A DNA stretch of 64,000 nt from Pseudomonadota bacterium (GTDB lineage Bacteria; Pseudomonadota; Gammaproteobacteria; Steroidobacterales; Woeseiaceae). The notes under the pieces were generated by a model. It made no database searches. It was given only the letters and a program-made list of their open reading frames with translations, and was not told the origin of the DNA. The translations under genes were made by a program, and so were the position numbers. Where the stretch lies: the NCBI GenBank assembly GCA_022560695.1, contig JADFSP010000003.1, forward strand, positions 62,001 through 126,000, written 5' to 3'. This document shows positions 55,824-64,000 of the stretch, piece by piece (positions within the stretch are counted from its first letter, which is position 1; each line of letters starts with the position of its first letter).

Positions 55824-55893
55824 CAGCGATCAACGACACATTAATGGTAGCCCCGGACGGGGTGCCGACATCATCATGCTAAGGAGAAATAAC

Positions 55894-56334
55894 ATGAACA
55901 TTGTACGTTTCGAACCCTGGAAATTCGCCGATCTGTTGCATCGGGATCTTAACAGGGTCGCCCTGCGCCGATTTGGATTTGGCGACAACGAGGGCACGGT
56001 TGCACAGTGGGTGCCCGCCGTCGACATCGTCGAAGAGAAAGACCGCTTCGTGCTGCGTGCCGACGTACCGGGCGTAGACCCCGCCGATATCGAAGTCAGC
56101 ATGGAAAATGGCGTGCTGACGGTCGCTGGCGAGCGACAGGCAAAAAGCGACAACGAGGATGCCCGTGTACAGCGTGTCGAGCGCGCGAACGGCCGTTTTT
56201 CCCGGCGCTTTTCATTGCCTGACACCAGCGATGACAAGGGCATTACTGCGCGAAGCCGCAACGGCATGCTCGAAATCTCGATTCCGAAGTTGCCGGACGT
56301 TCAGGCACGACGCATTACCGTCGAGGCCGCCTGA
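55894..56334 (+). CDS. Hsp20 family small heat-shock protein
   Basis: Small heat-shock proteins hold unfolding proteins in a refoldable state without ATP. The 146-residue protein has an N-terminal helical arm (FEPWKFADLLHRDLNRVALR), then an alpha-crystallin domain: VPAVDIVEEKDRFVLRADVP, GVDPADIEVSMENGVLTVAG, ERANGRFSRRFSLP, ending with NGMLEISIPKLPDVQARRI, which contains the I-x-I type C-terminal contact. The ATG at 55894 has AAGGAG eight bases ahead. A sigma-32 promoter precedes it, in keeping with heat induction. Confidence 0.93.
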   Translation: MNIVRFEPWKFADLLHRDLNRVALRRFGFGDNEGTVAQWVPAVDIVEEKDRFVLRADVPGVDPADIEVSMENGVLTVAGERQAKSDNEDARVQRVERANGRFSRRFSLPDTSDDKGITARSRNGMLEISIPKLPDVQARRITVEAA

Positions 56335-56357
56335 CACGGACTTGCTGCTGCCGTCCC

Positions 56358-56388
56358 GCCCGATTGCGACGCATTGTCGTGATCGGGC
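56358..56388 (+). terminator. Hairpin downstream of hsp20
   Basis: GCCCGAT (56358-56364) pairs with ATCGGGC (56382-56388), and inside it CGAC pairs with GTCG, making a long interrupted stem 24 bases after the hsp20 stop. No T run follows, so intrinsic termination is doubtful. Confidence 0.35.
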
Positions 56389-56507
56389 ATCTTCGACACG
56401 CGGGCCCATGAGCAGCGCCCGAAACGGGTACAAGGCCTGACCGGAACTATCGTGAATTGCCGGGGTCGACATTCGGGCAATTCGCCGCTGGCGCAGGGGC
56501 GAAATAA

Positions 56508-56535
56508 TTGATCAGTGGCTTCCCGGGCCTATAAT
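56508..56535 (+). promoter_or_regulatory. Sigma-70 promoter of degP
   Basis: TTGATC (56508-56513) and a perfect TATAAT (56530-56535) are 16 bases apart. Transcription would start near 56542, leaving an 80-base leader that contains the small hairpin CGATGC-AGCA-GCATCG (56550-56565). Confidence 0.6.
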
Positions 56536-56620
56536 TCTGACTTAACCGGCGATGCAGCAGCATCGTCGTAGCGTTGCGATTACCCATACTACCCGGGCCA
56601 TCGGATAGATAGAGGCACAA

Positions 56621-57964
56621 ATGATGACGAAATCACGAATTGTCTGGTCGAGCATATTACTGATCCTGGTATCGCAGGTCTGGGCGGCATTGCCGGACCA
56701 CGTTGGCGACCAGACGGTGCCGACGCTGGCTCCGCTCGTCGAAACCGTTTCGCCGGCCGTTGTCAATATTCGTGTCAGCCAAACCGTGAACACGCGCACG
56801 CCGTTCGGCGACGAGGCCTTTCGGCACTTTTTCGGGCTACCTGATTCAGGCGGTCGATTAAGAGAGATTGCGAGCGCCGGTTCCGGCGTCATCGTCGATG
56901 CCGCCAACGGTTATATCCTGACCAATCACCATGTCGTCAAGAATGCCGACACGATTCAGATTTCGCTGATCGACGGCGAAATACTGGACGCGGTGGTCGT
57001 CGGTTCTGACGCGGCGACCGACATCGCCGTCCTGAAAGTCGACGCCGAAAACCTGGTCGAAATGCCTATCGGTGACTCGACCCGTGTTCGGGTCGGCGAT
57101 TTCGTTCTCGCGATCGGCAATCCGTTTGGGCTCGGCCACACGGTCACATCAGGCATCGTCAGCGCGCTCGGCCGTACCGGTATCAGCCGCGATGGCTACG
57201 AGGATTTCATTCAGACCGACGCGTCGATCAACCCGGGGAATTCGGGCGGTGCGCTCGTCAACATGCGTGGCGAACTCGTCGGCATCAATTCCGCGATCAT
57301 CAGCCGTACCGGCAACAATGTCGGTATCGGATTTGCCGTGCCAACCGAAATTGCACGCTCGATCATGCTGCAGATACTCGATTTCGGCGAAGTGCGGCGT
57401 GGCCTGCTGGGTGTCTCAATTCAGACCATTGACGCCGAAATTGCGCGAGCCCTGGAGACCTCGGTGACCAACGGCGCACTCATCACGCGGGTCGAGTCAG
57501 ACTCGGCCGCCGAGCGCGCCGGCCTGCAGGTCGATGACATCATCGTCGAAGTCAACCACAAGAAGATCGGCGGTGCAGCGGCGCTGCGCAACACCATCGG
57601 ACTGATGCGTTCCGGCGACGACGTCAACATCAAGTACATTCGCGACGGCAGTACCCGCTCGACCGTAACGTCGCTCGGGCAACAACAATCCGCTCGCAAC
57701 GTCGGCGCTGAAATACACCCGGGACTCGTCGGAGCCGAGTTTGCGGCATCGTCGAGCCGTGGCAATGGCGGCGTAGAGGTGATATCGATCGAACCCGGTA
57801 GCCCGGCAGCGCAGCGCGGCCTGCGTCCAGGCGACATCATCACGGCCGTCAATCGCCGTCCGGTGCAATCGCTCGCTGATCTCAACGAGATCGCAAGTAA
57901 CAACCGGATACTGTTTTTGCTGGTGCAACGAGGCGACCGCGCGTTGATGCTCCAGGTTCGCTGA
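56621..57964 (+). CDS. degP: DegP/DegQ (MucD)-type periplasmic serine protease
   Basis: This HtrA-family protease-chaperone degrades misfolded periplasmic proteins. The 447-residue precursor has a signal peptide (SSILLILVSQVWA, cleaved near residue 22), a protease domain with His104 (TNHHVV), Asp134 (AATDIAVL) and Ser208 (NPGNSGGAL), and two PDZ domains (about 245-340 and 355-447). The two PDZ domains separate it from the degS-like gene at 4152. ATG codons at 56621 and 56624 are both possible. A good intrinsic terminator follows. Confidence 0.94.
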   Translation: MMTKSRIVWSSILLILVSQVWAALPDHVGDQTVPTLAPLVETVSPAVVNIRVSQTVNTRTPFGDEAFRHFFGLPDSGGRLREIASAGSGVIVDAANGYILTNHHVVKNADTIQISLIDGEILDAVVVGSDAATDIAVLKVDAENLVEMPIGDSTRVRVGDFVLAIGNPFGLGHTVTSGIVSALGRTGISRDGYEDFIQTDASINPGNSGGALVNMRGELVGINSAIISRTGNNVGIGFAVPTEIARSIMLQILDFGEVRRGLLGVSIQTIDAEIARALETSVTNGALITRVESDSAAERAGLQVDDIIVEVNHKKIGGAAALRNTIGLMRSGDDVNIKYIRDGSTRSTVTSLGQQQSARNVGAEIHPGLVGAEFAASSSRGNGGVEVISIEPGSPAAQRGLRPGDIITAVNRRPVQSLADLNEIASNNRILFLLVQRGDRALMLQVR

Positions 57965-57987
57965 CGCAGTACGAATTCGCGTTCCTG

Positions 57988-58021
57988 AAGGCCCGTCACG
58001 GCTTGTGATGGGCCTTTTTTT
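57988..58021 (+). terminator. Rho-independent terminator of degP
   Basis: AAGGCCCGTCAC (57988-57999) pairs with GTGATGGGCCTT (58005-58016) over a GGCTT loop, with one G-T wobble, and is followed by a run of seven T. This is the clearest intrinsic terminator in the window. Confidence 0.85.
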
Positions 58022-58124
58022 GCGCTCCCGAGATGTGACCGTGTCGGTGGTGACACACCATTTCGATCGGTAAAGTCGGTTTACCCTCTGGAAACGGGGT
58101 CTCGCGTCAGGACGGCAACAGGCA

Positions 58125-60119
58125 ATGGCAAACCGATTTGTCATAAGTGGACTTCAATCAGGCTGCACCGCGGTGGCGCTGATGATGCTGCTGCTGTGGT
58201 CAACGACGCACGGCGCCGAAATCGACGATCAGCGCGACCTGTTTCGTCAGGTCCGTGCGTCGGTCGAGCGTGGCGACTGGAGCGCCGTTGAAACATTGGA
58301 CGCCGCCGATCAGGAGCTATTGCAGCGCTATGTGCTATGGCCGGATCTGCGCGCCGCGTTTCTTCGCGCAACGATCAGCATGGCCAACCATGCTGACATC
58401 ACGGCATTTCTCGATCAATACGATGAGCTCAAGCCGGCCCGGGAATTGCGTTATCGATACGCCCTGCACCTTGCCGAACACGATGATCTGACCGGCTATC
58501 TGAAAATCTACCAGGCGTATTATCAGGGTCTCGAAATCACCAGGCTCGACTGCCTCGCAATCACGGCGGAAGTCCAGGGCAGCAGCATTCCGCGCATCGT
58601 CAACCGAGCCCGCGAACTGTGGCTGGTCGGCAATAGTCAGGTCGACGAATGCGACGATGTGTTTGCATTCTTGCACGACAATAATTTGCTCGGTCCGGCC
58701 GAGTACCGCAAGCGCTTCGCATTGGCGATCGAGGCACGTGAGTTCACGCTGGCGCACTGGCTTGCTAAATCGATTGACCGGAAACACATGGATGAAGCGA
58801 CGCAGTGGCAGAAAGCGCGGTCAGGTTCGGAGGCGTTCGTCCGCAGTCAGCACGCATCGACAAACGATGCAACGACTCTCAGGCAACTGGTCTATGCCAT
58901 CAAGCGCGTAACCTATGCCGACCCTGTTCTTGCGCTCGAGCTGTGGAAAGATATTTCCAGTGGCTACCGTTTTTCGGAGGAGCAAAAGCTGCGCACGGCC
59001 CGTCATATTGCACTGTGGACGGCGCGCGACAATCTTCCGGGCGCCTATGTGCTGCTCGCCAGCCTGCCGATGGCTGCGCAGAGCAAAGAGGTGTTGCGCT
59101 GGCGCGCCCGCTTGAGCCTGCGCGACGCACAATGGTCCATGCTGTTGGCCGATATCGCGTTGATGTCACAGGAAGAGCGCCACTCCGAACAATGGCGTTA
59201 TTGGCACGCAGTCGCGCTGCATCGCAGTGGCCAGTTGCCGGCGGCGGAGCGTGCCCTTGAGACGCTGTCCGCAGAGCGCAGTTACTACGGCTTCCTCGCG
59301 GCCGATGAACTCGGCAAGGCGTACGCTTTCGACCACGGCAGCCTCGAAGTCGATGCAACACTGATCGAGAAATTGGCCGCCCGGCAGGACCTGATCCGAG
59401 CCCGCGAGCTTTTCCTCGTCGGTCTGGACGGTCGCGGCCGTTCCGAGTGGGATGCCGTCGTCGCGTATTTTTCTCCCGACGAAAAAATTCAGGCGGCCAT
59501 TCTCGCTAACCGATGGGGCTGGCATTCACGCGCGATATCTACCGTGGCGAAGATCGGTTACTACGACGACCTGGCGCTGCGTTACCCGCTGCCCTACCGG
59601 CAGATCTTTGACGAGCACGCGTCCACCGCGAATATCTCAGCCACCTGGGCGTACGGCATCGCCAGGAGTGAAAGCCTGTTCATGCGCGATGTGCGTTCCA
59701 GCGCGGGTGCGGTCGGCTTGATGCAGTTGATGCCGGCGACAGGCCGCAGCGTTGCACGCACGATCCAGCTTCATTACTCAGGATTGGGCACACTCACCGA
59801 CCCAGACGCCAACATTCGCCTGGGCACAACGTACCTCGGCCGGATGGCCGACCGCTACGATGGTAATCGCGTGCTCGCGACGGCGGCCTACAACGCGGGC
59901 CCGCACCGGGTCGACCGCTGGTTGCCGCAGCATGGCGTGATCGATGCGCGCGTGTGGATCGAAAACATCCCGTTTGACGAGACACGCCAATACGTGCGCC
60001 GGGTGATGGCAGCCGACACTATCTTTTACTGGCGCATGACCGGTGAGATTCGACGGATGTCGGATGAGTTGCCGCTGGTCGAGTCGGCGTCGGAATCGCA
60101 GCAGCTCGCAAGCCGTTAA
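58125..60119 (+). CDS. slt: Soluble lytic murein transglycosylase Slt
   Basis: Slt cleaves peptidoglycan glycan strands with formation of 1,6-anhydro-MurNAc. The 664-residue precursor has a signal sequence (about 14-30, ending THG), a long alpha-helical superhelix (U and L domains) and a C-terminal lysozyme-like domain with catalytic Glu516 in ARSESLFMRDVRSSAGAVGL, followed by MQLMPATGRSVA and ATAAYNAGPHRVDRWLP. Length and layout match Slt70. It ends head-to-head with the aminopeptidase gene, sharing four bases. Confidence 0.95.
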   Translation: MANRFVISGLQSGCTAVALMMLLLWSTTHGAEIDDQRDLFRQVRASVERGDWSAVETLDAADQELLQRYVLWPDLRAAFLRATISMANHADITAFLDQYDELKPARELRYRYALHLAEHDDLTGYLKIYQAYYQGLEITRLDCLAITAEVQGSSIPRIVNRARELWLVGNSQVDECDDVFAFLHDNNLLGPAEYRKRFALAIEAREFTLAHWLAKSIDRKHMDEATQWQKARSGSEAFVRSQHASTNDATTLRQLVYAIKRVTYADPVLALELWKDISSGYRFSEEQKLRTARHIALWTARDNLPGAYVLLASLPMAAQSKEVLRWRARLSLRDAQWSMLLADIALMSQEERHSEQWRYWHAVALHRSGQLPAAERALETLSAERSYYGFLAADELGKAYAFDHGSLEVDATLIEKLAARQDLIRARELFLVGLDGRGRSEWDAVVAYFSPDEKIQAAILANRWGWHSRAISTVAKIGYYDDLALRYPLPYRQIFDEHASTANISATWAYGIARSESLFMRDVRSSAGAVGLMQLMPATGRSVARTIQLHYSGLGTLTDPDANIRLGTTYLGRMADRYDGNRVLATAAYNAGPHRVDRWLPQHGVIDARVWIENIPFDETRQYVRRVMAADTIFYWRMTGEIRRMSDELPLVESASESQQLASR

Positions 60120-61192
60120 TACGCCGTCAAGCGGGTATTGATGGAGTTCCAGGGCGACCTCGCGGCAACGTCCTGCCTCGCGAGCTCATCGAGCCGCGAA
60201 TCACGCTCCGGCTTGTCGAGATCGGACAGCATCCTCGACTGTGCGTAGAAGCACTCGATATCTTCGTGGCATGCCACCAGCAATGCCCGAAAGGCCGGCA
60301 CGCGCCCCTCGTACAAGGTCATCGGTATCAGGTGCGCGTTATTCAGCTTGCCGCTTAGCCAGTGATCCGGCGTCCTGCCCGCCTGTTGCAACTCGGCCGC
60401 AACGTTCTCAGACAGTAGCTCCAGCCGATGTTCTTTCAGCAAGCGCTTCTCATCGGGATCCAGCGTCTCAGCGAAGTAGGCATTCAGGTCCTGGCCGGCC
60501 ACGTCGGCCAGTCGCACCAATCGCCGATGCAACTCCTTGCGCTTCCGGTAGGCAGCGATTTCGTCATGCTTACCGCGCTGCTCGAGCCAGCGCTCGATAC
60601 CGATTTCTTCGACGGTGGTCGCGAAAGACTCGTTGAACGCCGTGTCATCTTTTATGTAGAGGAGCTGGTGGGCAAGCTCGTGAAACAACACGGCGACGAG
60701 CTGTACGTCATTCCAGCGCATCATTGTATTCAGAACCGGGTCGTCGAATCTGCCGAGCGTCGAGTAAGCCGTGACGCCGCCGACGGCGACATCGTAGCCG
60801 CGCCTGCCGAGTTTCGCGGCCACGCGATTCGCGGCATCTTCGGAGAAGTAGCCCCGATAACTGACGCAGCCGACGATCGGGTAACACCAGTGTTTCGGCT
60901 CGAGTGAGAACTCGGGCGCGGCATAAACGTTCCATACCACGAAGTCTCGCCCGATATCGGAGTACGACAGATAGCTGTCGTTGTCCGGCAACCCCAACTC
61001 GCTGATTGAAAACTGGCGCGCCTCGACGATGAGTTGCAAACGTGCGTCAAGATCGTCTGGAATCTCTGGATCCTGAATGAGCTCGGCAATCGGGACTCGC
61101 TTGTTCAACACCTGCAGCTGGCCTTGTGCCGCCTGCAGGTAGTAACAGCCGGACAGCGCCACAGACATCGCGACGATAAGGAACATTCTCAT
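60116..61192 (-). CDS. Putative zinc aminopeptidase lipoprotein (COG4324-like)
   Basis: The 358-residue protein starts MRMFLIVAMSVALSGCYYLQ, a lipoprotein signal with the acceptor Cys16 in LSGC. The metal-binding motif is HELAH (His171, His175) in VAVLFHELAHQLLYIKDDTA, with ESFATTVEE about 13 residues on as the third-ligand region. GGVTAYSTLGRFDDPVLNTM upstream is typical of the predicted aminopeptidases of this group. I have no experimental role for this family to cite. A start six codons upstream at 61210 is possible. It is divergent from cca. Confidence 0.82.
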   Translation of the reverse strand: MRMFLIVAMSVALSGCYYLQAAQGQLQVLNKRVPIAELIQDPEIPDDLDARLQLIVEARQFSISELGLPDNDSYLSYSDIGRDFVVWNVYAAPEFSLEPKHWCYPIVGCVSYRGYFSEDAANRVAAKLGRRGYDVAVGGVTAYSTLGRFDDPVLNTMMRWNDVQLVAVLFHELAHQLLYIKDDTAFNESFATTVEEIGIERWLEQRGKHDEIAAYRKRKELHRRLVRLADVAGQDLNAYFAETLDPDEKRLLKEHRLELLSENVAAELQQAGRTPDHWLSGKLNNAHLIPMTLYEGRVPAFRALLVACHEDIECFYAQSRMLSDLDKPERDSRLDELARQDVAARSPWNSINTRLTAY

Positions 61193-61247
61193 AGTCGTAT
61201 CTGGAAACATCGAAATTGTCTCAGGACCGGTTTGCTAGAATCGCCCG

Positions 61248-62480
61248 ATGCAAGTGTACCTCGTAGGTGGCGCTGTTCGAGACGAGCAGCTCGGAGTTCC
61301 TGTCAATGAGCGGGACTGGTGCGTCGTGGGTACCACGCCTGGGGAACTCGACGCACTGGGTTACAAACCCGTTGGCAAGCACTTTCCCGTGTTCCTGCAT
61401 CCCGAGACCCACGAGGAATATGCCCTGGCCCGGACGGAGCGCAAGACGGCAGCGGGCTACCACGGATTCGAATTTCACACCTCGTCCGATGTCACGATCG
61501 AAGACGACCTCGGCCGGCGCGATCTGACGATCAACGCGATCGCCAAAGATGCTGACGGCAATCTCGTTGACCCGTTCGGCGGCGTTGACGACATTCGGGA
61601 CCGCGTGCTGCGCCACGTTTCAGATGCATTCGCGGAGGATCCGGTGCGCGTGCTCCGGACGGCAAAATTTGCGGCCAGGTTCCACGATCGGGGATTTGAG
61701 ATTGCGCCGGAGACGCTGGCGATGATGCGCACGATGGTAGATAACGGTGAGGTCGACGCACTGGTGCCGGAACGTGTCTGGAAAGAGACAGAGGCCGCAC
61801 TCGCCGGCCGGAACTGCCGCGTGTATTTCGAGACGCTCAGAAACTGCGGTGCCTTGCGCGCCCTGTTGCCGGAAATTGACGCACTTTTCGGAATTCCACA
61901 ACCGGAAAAATGGCATCCCGAGATCGATACAGGCGTGCACACGATGATGGTCCTTGACCAGGCGGAGAAGTTGAGCGACAGCCTTGACGTTCGCTTCGCA
62001 GCGCTCGTGCATGATCTCGGCAAGGCGACCACGGACAAGCGTCATTTGCCCAGTCACCCCGGCCATGAGCAGCGCAGCGTGCGCCTGATACGCTCACTGG
62101 CTAAGCGCTTGCCGGTGCCACGCGGCTGCCGTGATCTCGCGGTCATCGTCGCCGACTATCATACCCGCTGTCACCGCGTGTTCGACTTGCGTCCAGCGAC
62201 GATTGTGCGAATGCTCGAACGCGCCGATGCGTTCAGGCGCGCCGGGCGATTCGAGAAGTTTCTGCTGGCCTGCGAAGCGGATGCGCGCGGCCGGGCCGGG
62301 CTCGAAGATCGCGATTACCCACAGGCCGACTTTCTGCGTGGCGCGCTCGCCGCCGCATCAAACGTCGATGCGGCAGAGATCGTTGCGGACAAGGTGGGCG
62401 CCGAGATCGGCAAGGCACTTTCTGCCGCGCGCACGCGCGCGGTCAAGCAGTACCGCAGGGATTTTCAGGTGCCGCCGTAG
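61248..62480 (+). CDS. cca: Multifunctional CCA-adding tRNA nucleotidyltransferase
   Basis: Cca adds or repairs the CCA end of tRNAs. The 410-residue protein has YLVGGAVRDEQLG with the nucleotidyltransferase glycine pair, the DWCVVGTTPGEL metal-binding region, RRDLTINAIAKD, EDPVRVLRTAKFAARF, and a C-terminal HD domain (VHDLGKATTDK, with LPSHPGHEQRS), the class II layout of gammaproteobacteria with phosphohydrolase activity. Its last 16 bases overlap the convergent gene that follows. Confidence 0.96.
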   Translation: MQVYLVGGAVRDEQLGVPVNERDWCVVGTTPGELDALGYKPVGKHFPVFLHPETHEEYALARTERKTAAGYHGFEFHTSSDVTIEDDLGRRDLTINAIAKDADGNLVDPFGGVDDIRDRVLRHVSDAFAEDPVRVLRTAKFAARFHDRGFEIAPETLAMMRTMVDNGEVDALVPERVWKETEAALAGRNCRVYFETLRNCGALRALLPEIDALFGIPQPEKWHPEIDTGVHTMMVLDQAEKLSDSLDVRFAALVHDLGKATTDKRHLPSHPGHEQRSVRLIRSLAKRLPVPRGCRDLAVIVADYHTRCHRVFDLRPATIVRMLERADAFRRAGRFEKFLLACEADARGRAGLEDRDYPQADFLRGALAAASNVDAAEIVADKVGAEIGKALSAARTRAVKQYRRDFQVPP

Positions 62481-63307
62481 AAATACAGGAACACTGAGAA
62501 AAACGTGGTATCACCATAGAGTTCGGAATCGTCGTATCCCAGGCCGAACTCGATATCGCTGCTCCCGCCCATGGGCATGAGAAAACGCATGGTGGCCGAC
62601 GTCGTGCGCCCGCCGTCGACCGCCCCTCGCCACGACGCAAAGTCGAATTGCAGGTGCCGGCTGCCGACATCGATTCCCAGTCCGACGCTCGCCCGGTAGT
62701 CGACGAGGCTGTTGATCAGGCTCAGACGAGTCGCCGTCAGCAGCCGGATGAGGTTGACTCGACTCGGGTCCAGCCGCAAATTGATGCTGTAGTCATAGTC
62801 CATGCCGGACAGGTGCAGGCTGACGGCGTCGCTCAGATCCAGGCGAGCGTTCAGACCGACGCCGCGCGCATTGAAGGAAATGGTTCGCCCGGGGAACGTG
62901 TCCGTACGCGGAATCGTGAAATCGATATTGCGGAAATCGAATTCTCCCGCCAGCATGCCCTTCATCCCGCGCAGGTACAGGGAACCGCGCCAGTCGAGAG
63001 CGTCGAGAACATCCGGGTCACCCCAATAAGAGACACCTGCGCGTATTCCAAGCGACGTGAAGAAATGATCGATACCGATATCTGCGTACACGGTATTGAG
63101 CTCATCCCCGTTTAGCAGCTCGGAACTGCTGCGCGCCATTGCCGCTGAAATCCACGTATTCCCGGAGGCGCCGAAGTCACCGAAAACTGAAACGGCGGTG
63201 CCATCATTGGCGTCAGCTTCGATTCCAGCTCCGATCATGTATCCGTTGCCGGCGCTCCATGCATTGCCGGCGACCAACGTCAGAAGAATTGCTCTAAACC
63301 AGCACAT
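62465..63307 (-). CDS. Predicted outer-membrane beta-barrel-like protein, unknown function
   Basis: I do not recognise this family. The 280-residue protein has a signal peptide (FRAILLTLVAGNAWSAG), then alternating polar and hydrophobic strands such as GYMIGAGIEADANDGTAVSV, ITVYADIGIDHF-type and VSLHLSGMDYDYSINLRL segments. It ends with aromatic FFSVFLYFY, though the usual terminal Phe/Tyr is followed by GGT. A barrel fold is therefore likely but not certain. It overlaps uppP upstream by 14 bases and is on the same strand, so it is probably co-transcribed with uppP. Confidence 0.65.
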   Translation of the reverse strand: MCWFRAILLTLVAGNAWSAGNGYMIGAGIEADANDGTAVSVFGDFGASGNTWISAAMARSSSELLNGDELNTVYADIGIDHFFTSLGIRAGVSYWGDPDVLDALDWRGSLYLRGMKGMLAGEFDFRNIDFTIPRTDTFPGRTISFNARGVGLNARLDLSDAVSLHLSGMDYDYSINLRLDPSRVNLIRLLTATRLSLINSLVDYRASVGLGIDVGSRHLQFDFASWRGAVDGGRTTSATMRFLMPMGGSSDIEFGLGYDDSELYGDTTFFSVFLYFYGGT

Positions 63308-64000
63308 ACAAAATCACCGCGGCCAGTGCGATCCGGTACAGCGCAAACGGCAGCAGGCCGATGCGGCTGACGAAGCGCATGAAAAAGTCGATACTCAAGT
63401 AGGCAACGATCGCGGAGACGAGCGCTGCGGTTCCCAATCGAACCCACGCGACCGGCGCCTCGCCAGCGATCAACCCGCCCAATTCATAGACGGTCGCCAG
63501 CAATATGACGGGCACCGCGAGCAAGAAAGAAAAGCGCGCTGCATCGAGACGAGTAAAGCCCAGAATCCGTGCCGCCGAGATCGTGACCCCGGAGCGTGAT
63601 GTCCCGGGTATCAGTGCCAGCGCCTGCGCGCAGCCGATGACCAATGCATCGCGAACATTGATACCGGAGACATGTCTTTCGCGGCGGCCGAAGCGATCGG
63701 CGAGAAGCATCAGGACCGCGTAGCCGGACAAGGTCACGACGATAACGGAGGAACTGCGCAGGTTTGCTTCGATCCAGCCGGCAAGTGTGAGGCCGACGAC
63801 GGCAGCCGGTATCGTGCCAAGCGCAATCGCGAGTGCAAGACGCGATTCCTGTGTGTCTGTCCTGGCACGCAGTAAATGCCAGCCACCGCGAATCATCGCA
63901 GCGACATCGCTGCTGAAATACACGCACACGGCCAGTAGCGAGCCAAAATGCACGGCGACGTCAAACGCAAGTCCCTGGTCCGGCCAGCCGAATACCGATG
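63294..64000 (-). CDS. uppP: Undecaprenyl-diphosphate phosphatase UppP (BacA), 5' end cut by window edge
   Basis: UppP dephosphorylates undecaprenyl pyrophosphate to recycle the lipid carrier for peptidoglycan and LPS O-antigen. The visible part starts near GWPDQGLAFDVAVHFGSLLA and runs through the family motif LIPGTSRSGVTISAARILG, ARFSFLLAVPVILLATVYE and the closing helices, all intact. The N-terminal EGLTE-type motif would be just outside the window. An internal ATG at 63953 is not the true start, because the family sequence continues upstream without a stop. It stands beside cca, as in many gammaproteobacteria. Confidence 0.94.
   Translation of the reverse strand, partial: SVFGWPDQGLAFDVAVHFGSLLAVCVYFSSDVAAMIRGGWHLLRARTDTQESRLALAIALGTIPAAVVGLTLAGWIEANLRSSSVIVVTLSGYAVLMLLADRFGRRERHVSGINVRDALVIGCAQALALIPGTSRSGVTISAARILGFTRLDAARFSFLLAVPVILLATVYELGGLIAGEAPVAWVRLGTAALVSAIVAYLSIDFFMRFVSRIGLLPFALYRIALAAVILYVLV

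Larger units (their letters stand above)
55387..55893. other. AT-rich divergent control region between nrdJ and hsp20
   Basis: About 500 bases, clearly more AT-rich than the rest of the window, without a gene. It holds, from nrdJ outward: a structured leader (55450-55516), a palindromic NrdR-like box (55531-55550), a sigma-70 promoter on minus (55564-55590), two further NrdR-like boxes (55634-55649, 55712-55727), an inverted repeat (55768-55798) and a sigma-32 promoter on plus (55796-55823). Confidence 0.7.

Overview
The window reads as chromosomal core sequence of a moderately GC-rich gammaproteobacterium. The evidence is gene order as much as gene content: petABC followed by sspA-sspB; murA-ibaG next to a yrbG-like antiporter; kdsD-kdsC-lptC-lptA-lptB-rpoN-hpf-ptsN-rapZ; waaA beside hldE; cca beside uppP; and the PVWY form of the cytochrome b PEWY motif. 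A split adenosylcobalamin-dependent ribonucleotide reductase, a pyrophosphate-type phosphofructokinase next to a H+-pyrophosphatase, and dispersed palindromic repeats suggest an environmental, probably marine or sediment lineage (Chromatiales/Woeseiales-like). That placement is a guess. There is no phage, insertion sequence, CRISPR array, tRNA or rRNA in the window.

Layout. 1-3849 (minus): cytochrome bc1 operon, then sspA and sspB (cut by the window edge). 4152-5246: DegS-like periplasmic protease. 5367-11465: murA and ibaG on minus, then the yrbG-like antiporter and the LPS genes kdsD, kdsC and lptCAB on plus. 11560-16385: rpoN, hpf, ptsN, rapZ, mgtE. 16544-24512: patatin-like phospholipase, peroxiredoxin, a MoxR ATPase/VWA pair, penicillin-acylase-family hydrolase, pyruvate kinase. 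24675-30369: PhoX-like phosphatase convergent with the tkt-gap-pgk series. 30615-36147 (plus): metK-ahcY, a cpdA-like phosphodiesterase, a TraB/GumN-family protein and hemL. 36154-40639: Lon-N domain protein, mpl, a small membrane protein, rnd, adk. 40821-46763: pfp, hppA and a PAS-GGDEF-EAL protein. 47117-52247: pcm, a TolC-family channel, waaA, hldE. 52465-55386: split class II ribonucleotide reductase with an elaborate control region. 55894-64000: hsp20, degP, slt, a zinc aminopeptidase lipoprotein, cca, a predicted outer-membrane protein and uppP (cut by the window edge).

How the genes fit together. Much of the window serves the envelope: lipid A/core synthesis (kdsC, kdsD, waaA, hldE), LPS export (lptABC), peptidoglycan supply and recycling (murA, mpl, slt, uppP) and envelope quality control (degS-like, degP). 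Central carbon metabolism is represented by tkt, gap, pgk, pyk and pfp; the pfp-hppA neighbourhood ties glycolysis to pyrophosphate and proton pumping. metK-ahcY forms an activated-methyl module.

The unexplained material is almost all between genes. It includes a three-copy GGGGTCGAACC inverted repeat, a 120-bp palindrome, nested REP-like units, a structured nrdJ leader with NrdR-like boxes, a three-stem candidate RNA upstream of pcm, and a perfect palindrome at the tolC promoter. I saw no clearly new multi-gene system; the candidate RNAs and repeat families are the best leads.
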